Notes: a model not told the origin generated them from the letters alone. A stretch of 64,000 nucleotides of DNA from Vibrio pectenicida (GCA_024347015.1 AP024889.1:248001-312000), one strand, 5' to 3'. Numbered from the stretch's first letter, positions 20,538 to 30,461 are shown. Program-made: numbers and translations.

Positions 20538-21084
20538 CATCAACCTTATCCCATGGCGAGAAAAACGTCGTGGATATCAGATTCGTATTTTTATATTTCG
20601 TTTGTGTGTAGTCACTCTAGTGGGTGCTCTCACCAGTGTTTATTTAGCGAGATATCTAGCTTCGCAAGTCGAGAAACAACAAGAGCGAATAGTTTTACTT
20701 AACGAACGAAGTCAACGGCTTGTTGAGCAGAAAGAGCGAGGAAAGTTGACCCAACAGAATATAGAGCAAGTAAAATCTGATATTAGCACTTTAATTCGGT
20801 TCGATGTTCAGCGTTTCCGTTCTTTGGCTTTAATGCGTATGCTAGCTGAAATCATACCAGAGATGGTGTATCTCAACCAAATGAGTTTAACTGGCAATCA
20901 GGTTCAACTCAAAGGGATAACAGCGACATCGGTAAATCTTAGTGAGTTGCTAATTCGTCTGAGTCAATTACCTAACGTTCATACAGTAACAATGCAGCAA
21001 TTGGCTGGTAATGACCAAAATGCGCAGCATGATTATCTGTTTTTTACAATCTTGTTTGTATTGGTTGATCGTATCCATGATTGA
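20527..21084 (+). CDS. pilN: Type IV pilus assembly protein PilN
   Basis: PilN is a bitopic inner-membrane protein whose cytoplasmic N-terminus binds PilM and whose periplasmic domain pairs with PilO. The 185-residue product begins with the diagnostic NINLIPWREKRR motif (residues 4-15), then a membrane segment (about 21-43), a coiled coil (about 47-85), and a ferredoxin-like periplasmic domain. The start at 20527 overlaps the pilM stop, and the gene overlaps pilO by 8 bp, showing tight translational coupling. Confidence 0.93.
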   Translation: MGHNINLIPWREKRRGYQIRIFIFRLCVVTLVGALTSVYLARYLASQVEKQQERIVLLNERSQRLVEQKERGKLTQQNIEQVKSDISTLIRFDVQRFRSLALMRMLAEIIPEMVYLNQMSLTGNQVQLKGITATSVNLSELLIRLSQLPNVHTVTMQQLAGNDQNAQHDYLFFTILFVLVDRIHD

Positions 21085-21664
21085 TAGACGTTATTTTTCC
21101 TTAGCTTCCCTCGCTGAGTTGAACGCCTCGGGCCAATGTCTATTTTTTGCTGGTTACCTTATTTTGATCCTCGCAGTTGCTTTATTTGTTTACCTGAATC
21201 CACAAATAGCGATGTTGGAAGCTCTTGGAGAAAAAGAGAACCAATTGATGCAGGTTCTAAATTTAAATGATAATAAGGTGCGGCTAGATAAATTAGCAGG
21301 AGAGTTCGAGCATTTAAAAAAAACTCAAAAACGTTTGCGTGCTCAAATCTCTCGTTCAGCGAGCTTACCCCAAATAGTAAAGAGCTTAAGTCAAATGGCA
21401 GAGCAACATTCTTTACAGTTGTCTAGCATGGTTCAAGGTGACATCAATAGTACTGATATCGCCCCCACCCTAGGACTTCATATTGAACTCTATGGTCACT
21501 ATCCGCAGGTGGCTGCTTTTTTCCGCTCGGCGGCTAAAAGTCCTTATTTGATTTATTTCGATCAGCTTCAATGGAGCCGTGTTGATAGCCGTGATAGTGA
21601 GTTACATGTGCGAGGTAAGGTATATTTTTTAGCTGAGAGTTTGGAGAATAAGAATGCGAGTTGA
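21077..21664 (+). CDS. pilO: Type IV pilus assembly protein PilO
   Basis: PilO forms the inner-membrane alignment complex with PilN and PilP. The 195-residue product has a short cytoplasmic N-terminus, a membrane segment (about 22-42), a coiled coil with KKTQKRLRAQ (about 75-95), and a periplasmic domain with LGLHIELYGHYPQVAAFF. The start at 21077 overlaps the pilN stop. It overlaps the proposed pilP start by 11 bp. Confidence 0.92.
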   Translation: MIDRRYFSLASLAELNASGQCLFFAGYLILILAVALFVYLNPQIAMLEALGEKENQLMQVLNLNDNKVRLDKLAGEFEHLKKTQKRLRAQISRSASLPQIVKSLSQMAEQHSLQLSSMVQGDINSTDIAPTLGLHIELYGHYPQVAAFFRSAAKSPYLIYFDQLQWSRVDSRDSELHVRGKVYFLAESLENKNAS

Positions 21665-22127
21665 ACTTATGATGTTTCTCAGTAGCTTGCTGTTGAGCTA
21701 TGAGATCAAGCCACACCTTCTGGAAGAAAAAGATTATATGACTTCTCGCTTAAACTTGGTCAGTAATAATGATGTAAAACTACAGTTAAAACGCGATCCG
21801 TTTTCAGTTCCTTTGCTATTTTCTGAGCCATACCATCAATCATCACCCTGTTATTCAATAAAAGCTAAAACTTCTGTTCATACTGCGCTTGTTTTCCCAT
21901 TAGAAAAACTACGACTGGCAGGTGTTATTTACCGACAAAGCGAATATATCGCTATGATTGAACTCCCTGATGGCACTCTTAGAGCTGGTGAAGTTGGACA
22001 AGAGATTGGTCTTAATCAAGCAATCATCATAAATATTACCTCTGACAGACTCGAGATAGGTCAATGGGAGGCTCAATATGAAGAGTGCCGATTGGTGAAT
22101 GGTATCAGCCTTGCTATTTCAGAGTAG
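21654..22127 (+). CDS. pilP: PilP-like pilus assembly protein without a visible lipobox
   Basis: PilP normally is an inner-membrane lipoprotein linking PilNO to the PilQ secretin. The 157-residue product keeps the family core: RDPFSVP near 45-51, the PLEKLRLAGVI strand, PDGTLRAGEVGQEIGLNQAII and a final EEC. The N-terminus is hydrophobic (MMFLSSLLLS), but the expected lipobox cysteine is a tyrosine (LLLSY; codon TAT, one base from TGT). Either the protein is anchored differently, the true start lies elsewhere, or lipidation has been lost. Placement and core motifs make the identity likely. Confidence 0.82.
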   Translation: MRVELMMFLSSLLLSYEIKPHLLEEKDYMTSRLNLVSNNDVKLQLKRDPFSVPLLFSEPYHQSSPCYSIKAKTSVHTALVFPLEKLRLAGVIYRQSEYIAMIELPDGTLRAGEVGQEIGLNQAIIINITSDRLEIGQWEAQYEECRLVNGISLAISE

Positions 22128-22136
22128 GGCAAACTT

Positions 22137-23501
22137 ATGAAGTATGGTGTGATTAAAAAAATCCTGATGCTGATAAGTATTTATTTGTTTTCAATTACAT
22201 ATGTTTGTGCTGAAACCATCGTTTCCTTTCAATCTGACACATCAGAAGATGAACGCCTTGGTCGAAAATTATCTGTCAATTTTCAAGATATTCCGGTTCG
22301 TAGTGTATTGCAACAGCTTGCGGAATACAGTGATTTTAATTTAGTTGTATCGGATTCTGTATCAGGAAAGGTGACTCTTAGGCTTAAAGAGGTTTATTGG
22401 TCGCACTTACTTGATATGATTTTATTGATTAAAGGACTTGAAAAGCGTCGAATTGGCGATAGTTTGTTAGTCTTGCCAAAATCTGAATTAGGGATGCTTA
22501 ATGACAAGCTTTCTCCAAAATTGGAATCACTTGAATCAGTCATTATTGCCATGCGCTATGCTAATGCAACGGATATCGCTGATATACTTGGCAATGAAGC
22601 AACAACCTCCATGCTGTCTGAATTTGGTTCTATATCGGTAGATGAAAGAACCAATGCTCTATTGATTCGAGATCACATGACGTATATTCGAGCGATGAAG
22701 CCTATCATAGCGGCGTTAGATGTACCGGTTAAGCAAGTACAGATTGAGGCGCGTATAGTTAGTTTAAGCGAGGGAGATGTACAAGAACTTGGTGTTCGCT
22801 GGGGGCTAAGCGCGATGAAAGGTGGTTATTCTCTTGGGGGGTCAATAGAAAATAACCTCTCCAATATTAGTTTATATACGGAAAGTGAAGCGACTCTTGA
22901 TGATTTTCTTAATGTGGATCTCGCTGTGACTTCTAGTACTGCCTCGACAATTGCCTTTCAAGTCGCTAAATTGAGTAGTGGGATCTTGCTTGACCTTGAG
23001 TTATCAGCGTTGCAAAGAGAAGCTCGTGCTGAGGTAATATCTAGTCCTCGTTTGATTACAACCAATAAGCAAGCTGCCTATATTGAACAAGGTACGGAAA
23101 TTCCATATTTGGAAGCCGCATCAAGTGGAGCGACGAGTGTCAATTTTAAAAAGGCGGTTTTAAGCCTTAAAGTAACGCCACAAATTACTGCTGATAACCG
23201 CTTAATTTTAGATTTAAAGGTTACTCAGGACAGGCCTGGCCAAGTTGTGAAAACGGGTACAGGTGAAGCGGTGGCTATAGATACCCAGCGGATAGGTACT
23301 CAGGTGCTTATTAATGATGGTGAAACAATAGTATTAGGAGGGATTTATCAACACAGTGTGTCAGATGCTGTTGAAAAAGTGCCACTTTTGGGAGATATTC
23401 CAATAATAGGGGGCCTATTTAGGCGGAGCTATCAGCAAATGGGCAAGAGTGAATTGCTTATTTTTGTTACACCAACTGTGATTTTCCCTAGGGCAATATA
23501 G
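22137..23501 (+). CDS. pilQ: Type IV pilus secretin PilQ (compact form)
   Basis: PilQ forms the outer-membrane ring through which the pilus passes or DNA enters. The 454-residue product has a signal peptide (cleavage near ITYVCA, about residue 25), an STN/N0 domain (about 45-115), an N1 domain, and the secretin core with VEARIVSLSE, EIPYLEAASSGATSVNFK, and the closing VPLLGDIPIIGGLFR motif. AMIN domains usual in larger PilQs (570-720 residues) are absent; it resembles HofQ and Haemophilus ComE in size. It ends the pil operon; a 233-bp gap precedes aroK. Confidence 0.93.
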   Translation: MKYGVIKKILMLISIYLFSITYVCAETIVSFQSDTSEDERLGRKLSVNFQDIPVRSVLQQLAEYSDFNLVVSDSVSGKVTLRLKEVYWSHLLDMILLIKGLEKRRIGDSLLVLPKSELGMLNDKLSPKLESLESVIIAMRYANATDIADILGNEATTSMLSEFGSISVDERTNALLIRDHMTYIRAMKPIIAALDVPVKQVQIEARIVSLSEGDVQELGVRWGLSAMKGGYSLGGSIENNLSNISLYTESEATLDDFLNVDLAVTSSTASTIAFQVAKLSSGILLDLELSALQREARAEVISSPRLITTNKQAAYIEQGTEIPYLEAASSGATSVNFKKAVLSLKVTPQITADNRLILDLKVTQDRPGQVVKTGTGEAVAIDTQRIGTQVLINDGETIVLGGIYQHSVSDAVEKVPLLGDIPIIGGLFRRSYQQMGKSELLIFVTPTVIFPRAI

Positions 23502-23608
23502 TGGATGAAATGTTTTAATATTGCATTAAAATCAACCACAAAAGGTGGCTATTCCCTAGCGAATCAAAAAACAAATGAAAATAAATTTGCAATAGTGTCA
23601 CCTTACCT

Positions 23609-23639
23609 AGATAATTTCGGGTCTTATCACGAATTATCT
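23609..23639. repeat. 8-bp inverted repeat after pilQ
   Basis: AGATAATT and AATTATCT are perfect arms around a 15-base spacer. They could be a weak terminator for pilQ or a protein site; no U tract follows. Confidence 0.35.
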
Positions 23640-23653
23640 GTGAGGAATTGGTG

Positions 23654-23696
23654 CTGCAAGCATATCGTAGACCAGAGATATCTGGTTATCTTGCAG
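23654..23696 (+). promoter_or_regulatory. Nested hairpin in the aroK leader
   Basis: An outer pair CTGCAAG/CTTGCAG encloses an inner pair ACCAGA/TCTGGT with a GATA loop and asymmetric bulges. It sits about 40 bp before aroK, whose start lacks a good Shine-Dalgarno, so it may govern expression. Function is unknown. Confidence 0.4.
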
Positions 23697-23734
23697 CGAT
23701 GTCATTGAATTAACGTTGTAAATTACTGCTAAAC

Positions 23735-24253
23735 ATGGCTGAAAAACGCAATATTTTTCTTGTCGGCCCTATGGGTGCTGGCAAAAGTACAATTGGTAGA
23801 CACTTGGCTCAACAACTTCACATGGAGTTTGTCGATTCGGATACCGTAATTGAAGAACGCACTGGTGCAGATATCGCTTGGGTATTTGATGTCGAGGGCG
23901 AAGACGGCTTCCGTGTACGTGAAGAGGGGGTGATAAACGATCTGACGGAGGAGCAAGGAATTGTTCTTGCGACGGGTGGTGGTTCTATCAATAGTAAAGA
24001 AAACCGCAATCGTCTTTCCGCGCGCGGGATCGTTGTTTATCTAGAAACAACGATCGAAAAGCAACTTGCACGCACAAATCGTGACAAAAAACGTCCTTTA
24101 TTACGGACGGATAGTCCACGTGATGTGCTTGAGTCGCTGGCTGGTGAACGTAACCCTCTTTATGAGGAAATTGCGGACTACACAGTGCGAACTGACGATC
24201 AAAGTGCAAAAGTGGTAGCCAACCAGATTGTAAAAATGCTAGAAGAACGTTAA
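23735..24253 (+). CDS. aroK: Shikimate kinase I
   Basis: AroK phosphorylates shikimate at C3 with ATP in the aromatic amino-acid pathway. The 172-residue product has the Walker A motif GPMGAGKST at residues 11-19, the shikimate-binding DSD and the GGGS motif (TGGGSI), and the LID arginines in [10 protein letters not shown]. The ATG has no clear Shine-Dalgarno. aroB follows after 31 bp, giving the conserved aroK-aroB-damX-dam-rpe-gph-trpS order. Confidence 0.97.
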   Translation: MAEKRNIFLVGPMGAGKSTIGRHLAQQLHMEFVDSDTVIEERTGADIAWVFDVEGEDGFRVREEGVINDLTEEQGIVLATGGGSINSKENRNRLSARGIVVYLETTIEKQLARTNRDKKRPLLRTDSPRDVLESLAGERNPLYEEIADYTVRTDDQSAKVVANQIVKMLEER

Positions 24254-24284
24254 TACGTTAAATATTAGCAACTGGAGAATACCC

Positions 24285-25373
24285 ATGGAAAGGATTACGG
24301 TCAGTTTAGGTGAGCGTAGCTATCCAATATCAATTGGTGCCGGATTGTTTAATGATCCGGCCCACCTTTCATTTTTGTCGGCAAAACAAAAAGTGGTTGT
24401 GATTACCAATGTCACGGTCGCGCCCTTGTACGCTGATAAAGTGCTAACCCTTCTTGGTCACTTTGGTTGTGATGTCTCTGTACTTGAGCTGCCAGATGGT
24501 GAGCAATATAAATCACTGGAAACTTTCGATATCGTGATGAGTTACCTTCTTGAAGGTAACTTTTCTCGTGATGTCGTCATTATCGCCCTCGGCGGCGGTG
24601 TTATTGGTGACTTAGTAGGCTTTTCTGCAGCATGCTATCAACGTGGGGTTGATTTTATACAGCTCCCGACAACATTGTTGTCTCAAGTCGACTCGTCTGT
24701 TGGAGGGAAAACTGCGGTCAACCATAAGTTGGGCAAAAACATGATAGGGGCTTTCTATCAGCCTAAATCGGTAATTATTGATACAGATTGCCTTACCACG
24801 TTACCGCGCAGGGAATTTGCTGCTGGTATCGCTGAAGTTATCAAGTATGGGATTATTTACGACAAGGCATTTTTTGCTTGGTTGGAAGAAAACCTCGACA
24901 AACTTTACATGCAAGATGAGCAAGCTTTGACCTATGCTATTGCACGTTGTTGCCAAATCAAAGCAGAAGTGGTGGCGAAAGATGAAAAAGAGTCTGGTAT
25001 TAGGGCTTTACTAAATCTAGGCCACACATTCGGCCACGCAATTGAGGCACAGCTAGGCTACGGAAAGTGGTTGCATGGTGAGGCAGTATCTTCTGGCACT
25101 CTGATGGCAGCTAAAACCGCTCAACTTCAAGGGCTTATTACAGAGCAGCAAGTAGAGCGAATTCTCTCTATACTAAAGAAAGCGCAATTGCCTGTGCATA
25201 CACCAGATACAATGACCTTTGACGATTTCATGAAACATATGATGCGTGATAAGAAAGTACTCTCTGGTGAACTGCGTTTAGTGTTACCTACTGGAATTGG
25301 TAGCGCCGAAGTTGTTAAAGGTGTGCCTGAATCGATTATTCGACAAGCAATCGATTTTTGTCGCAATATCTAA
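24285..25373 (+). CDS. aroB: 3-dehydroquinate synthase
   Basis: AroB cyclises DAHP to 3-dehydroquinate, the second shikimate-pathway step, using NAD and zinc. The 362-residue product has ELPDGEQYK, the NAD loop [11 protein letters not shown], the [17 protein letters not shown] block, and zinc ligands in the GHTFGHAIE and HGEAVS motifs. Length equals E. coli AroB. damX follows after 42 bp. Confidence 0.97.
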   Translation: MERITVSLGERSYPISIGAGLFNDPAHLSFLSAKQKVVVITNVTVAPLYADKVLTLLGHFGCDVSVLELPDGEQYKSLETFDIVMSYLLEGNFSRDVVIIALGGGVIGDLVGFSAACYQRGVDFIQLPTTLLSQVDSSVGGKTAVNHKLGKNMIGAFYQPKSVIIDTDCLTTLPRREFAAGIAEVIKYGIIYDKAFFAWLEENLDKLYMQDEQALTYAIARCCQIKAEVVAKDEKESGIRALLNLGHTFGHAIEAQLGYGKWLHGEAVSSGTLMAAKTAQLQGLITEQQVERILSILKKAQLPVHTPDTMTFDDFMKHMMRDKKVLSGELRLVLPTGIGSAEVVKGVPESIIRQAIDFCRNI

Positions 25374-25415
25374 GTTGTTTGCTTTAGACAGTAGGCTGTT
25401 ATTAGGATGGTTTGA

Positions 25416-26903
25416 ATGAGCTTAACGCATGAATCCCGTGTGTTGGAGTTAGATACTCAAGTAGAGTTGCTTGAGCGTATGCAATTGCTGACTAATTTTG
25501 GCTCGAACTTAGTTACGGTTGGTGGTGCTTCAGGAGCTGGTAAGTCTTGGCTAGCCCAACGCTATTTGGAAGCTTGGGCCACCGACAAAAACCAATCCTT
25601 GCTGATGTGCCACCCCAATCAGGATGATCAACAGCGCCGTACTATGATCCTGACACAGCTTTTTTCTGAACCAATGTTTGACCCTACTGACCCTTTGACT
25701 GAAAGCTTTTCTCGCCAAATCAGTGAGGAAGGTTGTGATGTGGTTATTGTTATTGATGATGCTCAACAGTTGAAGGAATCGTTTGTTTCAGAGCTGTGGA
25801 TGTTGATTCTCGAAGCACAGGACAACCCTGCTTGGACAATCAATGTGGTTTTATTTGCTCAGTCTAATTCGCTTGATGTTTTACTGACACGCTTGAGCTA
25901 TGGACAGGATCATAAGCCAATAGATTTAGAAATAGATCCATTGAGCCAAGATGAAGCTGATCGATTTTTTGAACATCTAGTGATTCGCTTTGTCGAAGAT
26001 GAGAAAGAAAAGCGCGTGCGTAATGCATATCGTTCCGTTGCCCTACAGCCGGGTGACATTATGGCTTTAGGGGACCATAAAGTGGAAAAAAGGATCATTA
26101 TTCGTTCAATAATTGGCTCGCCAGTCAATATTGCTTTACTCGTGATTACTCTACTTCTCCTGATTGGAGGAGGTTACTGGTGGATGATGGCTCAGCCTTC
26201 ACCAGAGGATAAGTCACAACAAATGGCAGATATGCCAGATGAGGTAGTAATACCTGAATTATCTGAGGGTAACCAATCGGATATATCACTACAAAAGCCT
26301 GACTCTGACACAGATAAAATGGCAATGTCGATGGAAGATGATTCAGAAGCTTTGCCACCCAAGGTGACTGAACAAACCTCTAGTGTAGGTAATTCTCAAG
26401 ATGGTCAGCAGCGTGTTGTTATTACTTCTGAAGTTGTTGATGCGTTAATAGAAGGTAAACCTGAAAAGGCCGACACATCGGTGGCTGAGAAAGTGGTGAC
26501 TAATCCCAATATTCGTATTTTGCCTGCAAAGACAGAGAAGGCTTCAGTGGCTGAAGCTGTTGTACCTGAGCCCGAGAAGCAGACCAAATCTGTGATATCG
26601 TTTTCATTTACCAAAAGTGAATTAAAGAGTTTTTCTTCACGGAGTTACACACTGCAATTGGCTGCTGTTCAATCTTTAGAAGAAGTGCAGACTTTTCTGG
26701 ATAAACACAAGCTAGCAGGTAGTGTCTATATCTACCCAACCGTGCGCAGTAAAGCTGAATGGTTTATCATCACTTATCAAAATTACCCAACAATTCAGGT
26801 TGCCAGAGATGCTGTAGAGTCTTTACCAGCAGATTTACAGCAATTAGAACCTTGGGCTAAGTCACTCAGTCAAGTTCATCGAGAAATTGAACGAGTGAAA
26901 TAA
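25416..26903 (+). CDS. damX: Cell-division SPOR protein DamX
   Basis: DamX is an inner-membrane protein recruited to the septal ring through a SPOR domain that binds denuded murein. The 495-residue product has a cytoplasmic AAA-like N-terminal domain with a Walker-type GGASGAGKS at 36-44, a single membrane helix (about 233-257), an acidic, Pro/Ser/Lys-rich periplasmic linker, and a C-terminal SPOR domain (about 410-490, YTLQLAAVQSLEEVQTF). It sits between aroB and dam in the conserved dam cluster. Confidence 0.93.
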   Translation: MSLTHESRVLELDTQVELLERMQLLTNFGSNLVTVGGASGAGKSWLAQRYLEAWATDKNQSLLMCHPNQDDQQRRTMILTQLFSEPMFDPTDPLTESFSRQISEEGCDVVIVIDDAQQLKESFVSELWMLILEAQDNPAWTINVVLFAQSNSLDVLLTRLSYGQDHKPIDLEIDPLSQDEADRFFEHLVIRFVEDEKEKRVRNAYRSVALQPGDIMALGDHKVEKRIIIRSIIGSPVNIALLVITLLLLIGGGYWWMMAQPSPEDKSQQMADMPDEVVIPELSEGNQSDISLQKPDSDTDKMAMSMEDDSEALPPKVTEQTSSVGNSQDGQQRVVITSEVVDALIEGKPEKADTSVAEKVVTNPNIRILPAKTEKASVAEAVVPEPEKQTKSVISFSFTKSELKSFSSRSYTLQLAAVQSLEEVQTFLDKHKLAGSVYIYPTVRSKAEWFIITYQNYPTIQVARDAVESLPADLQQLEPWAKSLSQVHREIERVK

Positions 26904-26973
26904 CGCTGAGTCGAGATAAAAAATATGTTACATTCCGCAGCCTTAATTTTGGTTGATTGATTTAGAGCATTAG

Positions 26974-27801
26974 ATGAAAAAGCAGCGTGCCTTTCTGAAA
27001 TGGGCTGGTGGAAAATATGGACTTGTAGAAGATATCCAACGGTACTTACCAGAAGGGCGAAAGCTAGTTGAGCCTTTTGTTGGAGCTGGCTCTGTTTTTC
27101 TTAACACGGACTATGAACATTATCTTCTTGCAGATATCAACCCAGATCTAATTAACCTATACAACTTACTAAAAGAAAACCCTCAAAAGTATATATCTGA
27201 ATCTAAACGTTGGTTTATTGCTCAAAATAATCGTAAAGAGGTTTATCTGTCGGTTCGGGCAGAGTTCAACGGTACTGATGATGTTATGTACCGTTCATTA
27301 GCTTTCCTATATATGAATCGCTTTGGTTTTAATGGTTTGTGTCGTTATAACAAAAAAGGGGGATTTAATGTCCCTTTTGGTTCGTATAAAAAACCATATT
27401 TCCCAGAAGCCGAATTAGAGTTTTTTGCAGATAAGGCTAACAAGGCCACTTTCGTATGTGAAGGCTACACGGACACATTTAGGCGTACACGAAAAGGGAG
27501 TGTGGTCTATTGCGATCCGCCTTATGCGCCTTTATCAACCACGGCTAACTTTACTTCTTATTCAGGTAACGGATTTACGTTAGATGATCAGGCCGCACTT
27601 GCTGATGTGGCAGAAAAAGCAGCTAAAGAACGTCATATCCCAGTTTTGATTTCTAACCATGACACCACTTTGACACGTCGTTTGTATCACGGTGCAGAGC
27701 TAAATGTTGTTAAAGTGAAGCGCACCATTAGTCGCAATGGAGCAGGAAGAAATAAAGTTGATGAGCTATTAGCTTTGTTTAGACCACGAGATCAGGGTTA
27801 G
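26974..27801 (+). CDS. dam: DNA adenine methyltransferase
   Basis: Dam methylates adenine in GATC sites, marking parental DNA for mismatch repair and timing replication; it is essential in V. cholerae. The 275-residue product has the AdoMet motif FVGAGSV at 35-41, the catalytic DPPY at 181-184, and KWAGGKY near the N-terminus. It is an alpha-type N6-adenine methylase of usual length. rpe follows after 99 bp. Confidence 0.97.
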   Translation: MKKQRAFLKWAGGKYGLVEDIQRYLPEGRKLVEPFVGAGSVFLNTDYEHYLLADINPDLINLYNLLKENPQKYISESKRWFIAQNNRKEVYLSVRAEFNGTDDVMYRSLAFLYMNRFGFNGLCRYNKKGGFNVPFGSYKKPYFPEAELEFFADKANKATFVCEGYTDTFRRTRKGSVVYCDPPYAPLSTTANFTSYSGNGFTLDDQAALADVAEKAAKERHIPVLISNHDTTLTRRLYHGAELNVVKVKRTISRNGAGRNKVDELLALFRPRDQG

Positions 27802-27900
27802 CGATATTTCTCTTATCTAAGCTATCTTATGCGCTTTCGCTTCGGTAGAATGTGGTTAAATTGGTCTTTTGGGTTTGCCTACATTTATTAGAGGTCCGGT

Positions 27901-28572
27901 ATGAAAGATTTCCTTATCGCTCCATCCATTTTATCTGCTGACATGGCTCGTCTAGGTGAGGACGTTGACAATGTTCTTGCAGCTGGCGCAGATGTGGTTC
28001 ACTTTGATGTGATGGACAACCATTATGTACCCAATTTAACTTTTGGTGCTCCAATCTGCCAAGCGCTGCGTGATTACGGTATCACTGCGCCAATTGATGT
28101 GCATTTGATGGTTAAACCAGTTGATCGCATTATCCCCGATTTTGCTAAAGCTGGTGCCTCTATGATCACTTTCCATGTTGAAGCCTCTGAGCATGTTGAC
28201 CGCACCTTACAACTTATCAAAGAGCATGGATGTAAAGCAGGGGTAGTGCTAAACCCAGCCACACCACTTTCTCACCTTGAATATATTATGGATAAACTTG
28301 ATATGATTTTACTTATGTCAGTTAATCCTGGCTTTGGTGGCCAATCATTTATCCCTAAAACTCTAGATAAACTAAGAGCTGTGCGTAAGATGATTGATGA
28401 TTCGGGGCGCAATATCCGTCTTGAGATCGATGGTGGCGTTAAAGTCGATAATATTAAAGAGATTGCCCAAGCTGGCGCGGATATGTTTGTCGCAGGCTCA
28501 GCTATTTTTAATCAGCCAGACTATAAAGCAGTCATTGAACAAATGCGTGCAGAGTTATCAGAGGTAAAGTAA
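27901..28572 (+). CDS. rpe: Ribulose-phosphate 3-epimerase
   Basis: Rpe interconverts ribulose-5-phosphate and xylulose-5-phosphate in the pentose phosphate pathway. The 223-residue TIM barrel shows [14 protein letters not shown], the metal-binding [16 protein letters not shown] and DVHLMV segments, and [12 protein letters not shown] for phosphate binding. gph starts 4 bp after the stop, so the two are translationally linked. Confidence 0.97.
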   Translation: MKDFLIAPSILSADMARLGEDVDNVLAAGADVVHFDVMDNHYVPNLTFGAPICQALRDYGITAPIDVHLMVKPVDRIIPDFAKAGASMITFHVEASEHVDRTLQLIKEHGCKAGVVLNPATPLSHLEYIMDKLDMILLMSVNPGFGGQSFIPKTLDKLRAVRKMIDDSGRNIRLEIDGGVKVDNIKEIAQAGADMFVAGSAIFNQPDYKAVIEQMRAELSEVK

Positions 28573-28576
28573 TTCA

Positions 28577-29263
28577 ATGAGCAAAATTAAATTAATCGCT
28601 TTTGATTTAGATGGCACTCTACTTGATAGTGTGCCCGATCTAGCCGTAGCTGCAGACAAAACCGTCCGAGCTCTAGGCTACCCATCTGTCTCTGAAGAAC
28701 AGGTACGTGATTATGTTGGTAATGGTGCTGATGTGCTTATTACCCGGGCATTAAGTGGTAGCATTACTGTCAGTCCTGACTTGGACCTTGATCTGCAAGT
28801 TAAAGCTCGTGAATTGTTTGATAACTATTATGAACAGGGTGAACATCAGCTTAGCCATCTATATTCTCAAGTAAAGGAAACGCTTGCTCAACTACATCAA
28901 GCTGGCTTCACGATGGCATTAGTTACCAACAAGCCGTCTAAATTTGTTCCTGACGTGCTGGAAAAACATCATATCGATAGCTTTTTTAGTGATGTTATTG
29001 GTGGCGATACTTTTGCTGATAAAAAGCCTGATCCGACAGCTCTTAACTGGTTACTTAATAAGTATCACTTACAACCTCAAGAAATGTTGATGGTTGGAGA
29101 TTCGAAGAATGATATTTTGGCTGCGAAAAATGCTGGCTGTTTATCATTTGGGTTGACCTATGGTTACAACCATGGTGAGCCAATCTCGGCATCTGCTCCT
29201 GACTTTGTCTCTGATAACATTGCTGATTTAGTCGATGCTGTTGTAGTTTGTCCGCAGTTGTAA
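28577..29263 (+). CDS. gph: Phosphoglycolate phosphatase
   Basis: Gph dephosphorylates 2-phosphoglycolate arising from repair of 3'-phosphoglycolate DNA ends. The 228-residue HAD hydrolase has the nucleophile motif DLDGTLLDS at about 10-18, the VTNKP motif II, and MVGDSKNDI with the metal-binding aspartates. It is slightly shorter than the E. coli enzyme. It is followed by a terminator, then trpS. Confidence 0.94.
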   Translation: MSKIKLIAFDLDGTLLDSVPDLAVAADKTVRALGYPSVSEEQVRDYVGNGADVLITRALSGSITVSPDLDLDLQVKARELFDNYYEQGEHQLSHLYSQVKETLAQLHQAGFTMALVTNKPSKFVPDVLEKHHIDSFFSDVIGGDTFADKKPDPTALNWLLNKYHLQPQEMLMVGDSKNDILAAKNAGCLSFGLTYGYNHGEPISASAPDFVSDNIADLVDAVVVCPQL

Positions 29264-29304
29264 CAAAAGATCTTCCAAAATACTCGTTAATGAGTACACT
29301 GAGT

Positions 29305-29339
29305 AAGCCGCGTTGCACATTAAGCTATGCGGTTTTTTT
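29305..29339 (+). terminator. Intrinsic terminator after gph
   Basis: AAGCCGC and GCGGTTT arms (one G-U pair) around a 17-base loop run into seven Ts. A short TACTC/GAGTA repeat lies just upstream. Confidence 0.65.
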
Positions 29340-29373
29340 CATTTTTTAGATTAAGAAGTCAAGGATAATCCCC

Positions 29374-30390
29374 ATGAGCAAACCCATTGTATTGAGTGGT
29401 GTTCAACCTTCAGGTGAACTAAGTATCGGTAACTACTTGGGTGCTCTACGCCAATGGCAACAGATGCAGGACGATTATGATTGCCAATATTGTGTGGTAG
29501 ATCTGCATGCCATTACGGTTCGTCAGGATCCTAAAGCTCTTCATGAAGCGACTCTAGATGCCTTGGCTATTTGTTTAGCTGTTGGTGTTGATCCGCAAAA
29601 GAGTACGCTGTTTGTTCAGTCTCATGTTCCAGAACATGCGCAGTTAGGTTGGCTTCTTAACTGCTATACCCAAATGGGTGAGCTGAGTCGAATGACTCAG
29701 TTTAAAGATAAGTCAGCTCGATATGCCAATGATGTTAATGCTGGCTTATTTGGTTATCCCGTTCTGATGGCTGCAGATATTTTACTGTATGGTGCAAATC
29801 AGGTTCCTGTGGGTAACGATCAGAAGCAGCACCTAGAGTTGTCACGTGATATCGCTACTCGTTTTAATAATATTTATGCGCCAGATACGCCGATTTTTAC
29901 TGTACCTGAGCCCTATATTCCCAAAGTGAATGCGCGTGTTATGAGTTTGCAAGATGCCACCAAGAAAATGTCTAAATCAGACGATAACCGTAAGAATGTC
30001 ATCACTCTATTGGAAGAGCCGAAATCGATTCTCAAAAAGATAAATAAGGCTCAAACCGACACTGAAACACCGCCACGCATTGTTCATGACTGGGACAATA
30101 AGGCAGGTATATCTAACTTGATGGGGCTTTACTCAGCGGCAACGGGAATGAGCTTTGAAGACATCGCAGCACAATACAAAGGCGTCGAAATGTATGGTCC
30201 ATTCAAGAAAGATGTCGGTGAAGCGATTGTGGCTATGCTTGAACCTATTCAGGCTGAATACAGACGTATTCGTGAAGACCGCGCTTATATGGACAGTGTG
30301 ATGAAGCAAGGAGCTGAAAAGGCTTCAGCTCGTGCGGCGCAAACTTTGAGTAAGGTTTATCAAGCGGTAGGTTTTGTCTCTCGCCCATAG
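29374..30390 (+). CDS. trpS: Tryptophan--tRNA ligase
   Basis: TrpS charges tRNA-Trp. The 338-residue class I synthetase has the HIGH-type motif as [12 protein letters not shown] near 12-23, the KMSKS loop in [12 protein letters not shown] near 195, and [19 protein letters not shown] at the active site. Length matches the family. It ends at a bidirectional terminator shared with trmL. Confidence 0.97.
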   Translation: MSKPIVLSGVQPSGELSIGNYLGALRQWQQMQDDYDCQYCVVDLHAITVRQDPKALHEATLDALAICLAVGVDPQKSTLFVQSHVPEHAQLGWLLNCYTQMGELSRMTQFKDKSARYANDVNAGLFGYPVLMAADILLYGANQVPVGNDQKQHLELSRDIATRFNNIYAPDTPIFTVPEPYIPKVNARVMSLQDATKKMSKSDDNRKNVITLLEEPKSILKKINKAQTDTETPPRIVHDWDNKAGISNLMGLYSAATGMSFEDIAAQYKGVEMYGPFKKDVGEAIVAMLEPIQAEYRRIREDRAYMDSVMKQGAEKASARAAQTLSKVYQAVGFVSRP

Positions 30391-30413
30391 TATTAAAACC
30401 TTAAAAGCATTCA

Positions 30414-30441
30414 AAAAACGGACTCATGCGAGTCCGTTTTT
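30414..30441. terminator. Bidirectional terminator between trpS and trmL
   Basis: AAAAACGGACT and AGTCCGTTTTT form an 11-bp stem with a 6-base loop and A/T tails on both sides. Confidence 0.9.
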
Positions 30442-30461
30442 ATCTTCTGATTAAGTAATGC

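Noticed and set aside
23505..23708. 67-codon frame after pilQ
   Set aside because: No family resemblance and no good ribosome site; it overlaps the hairpins and looks like leader sequence.
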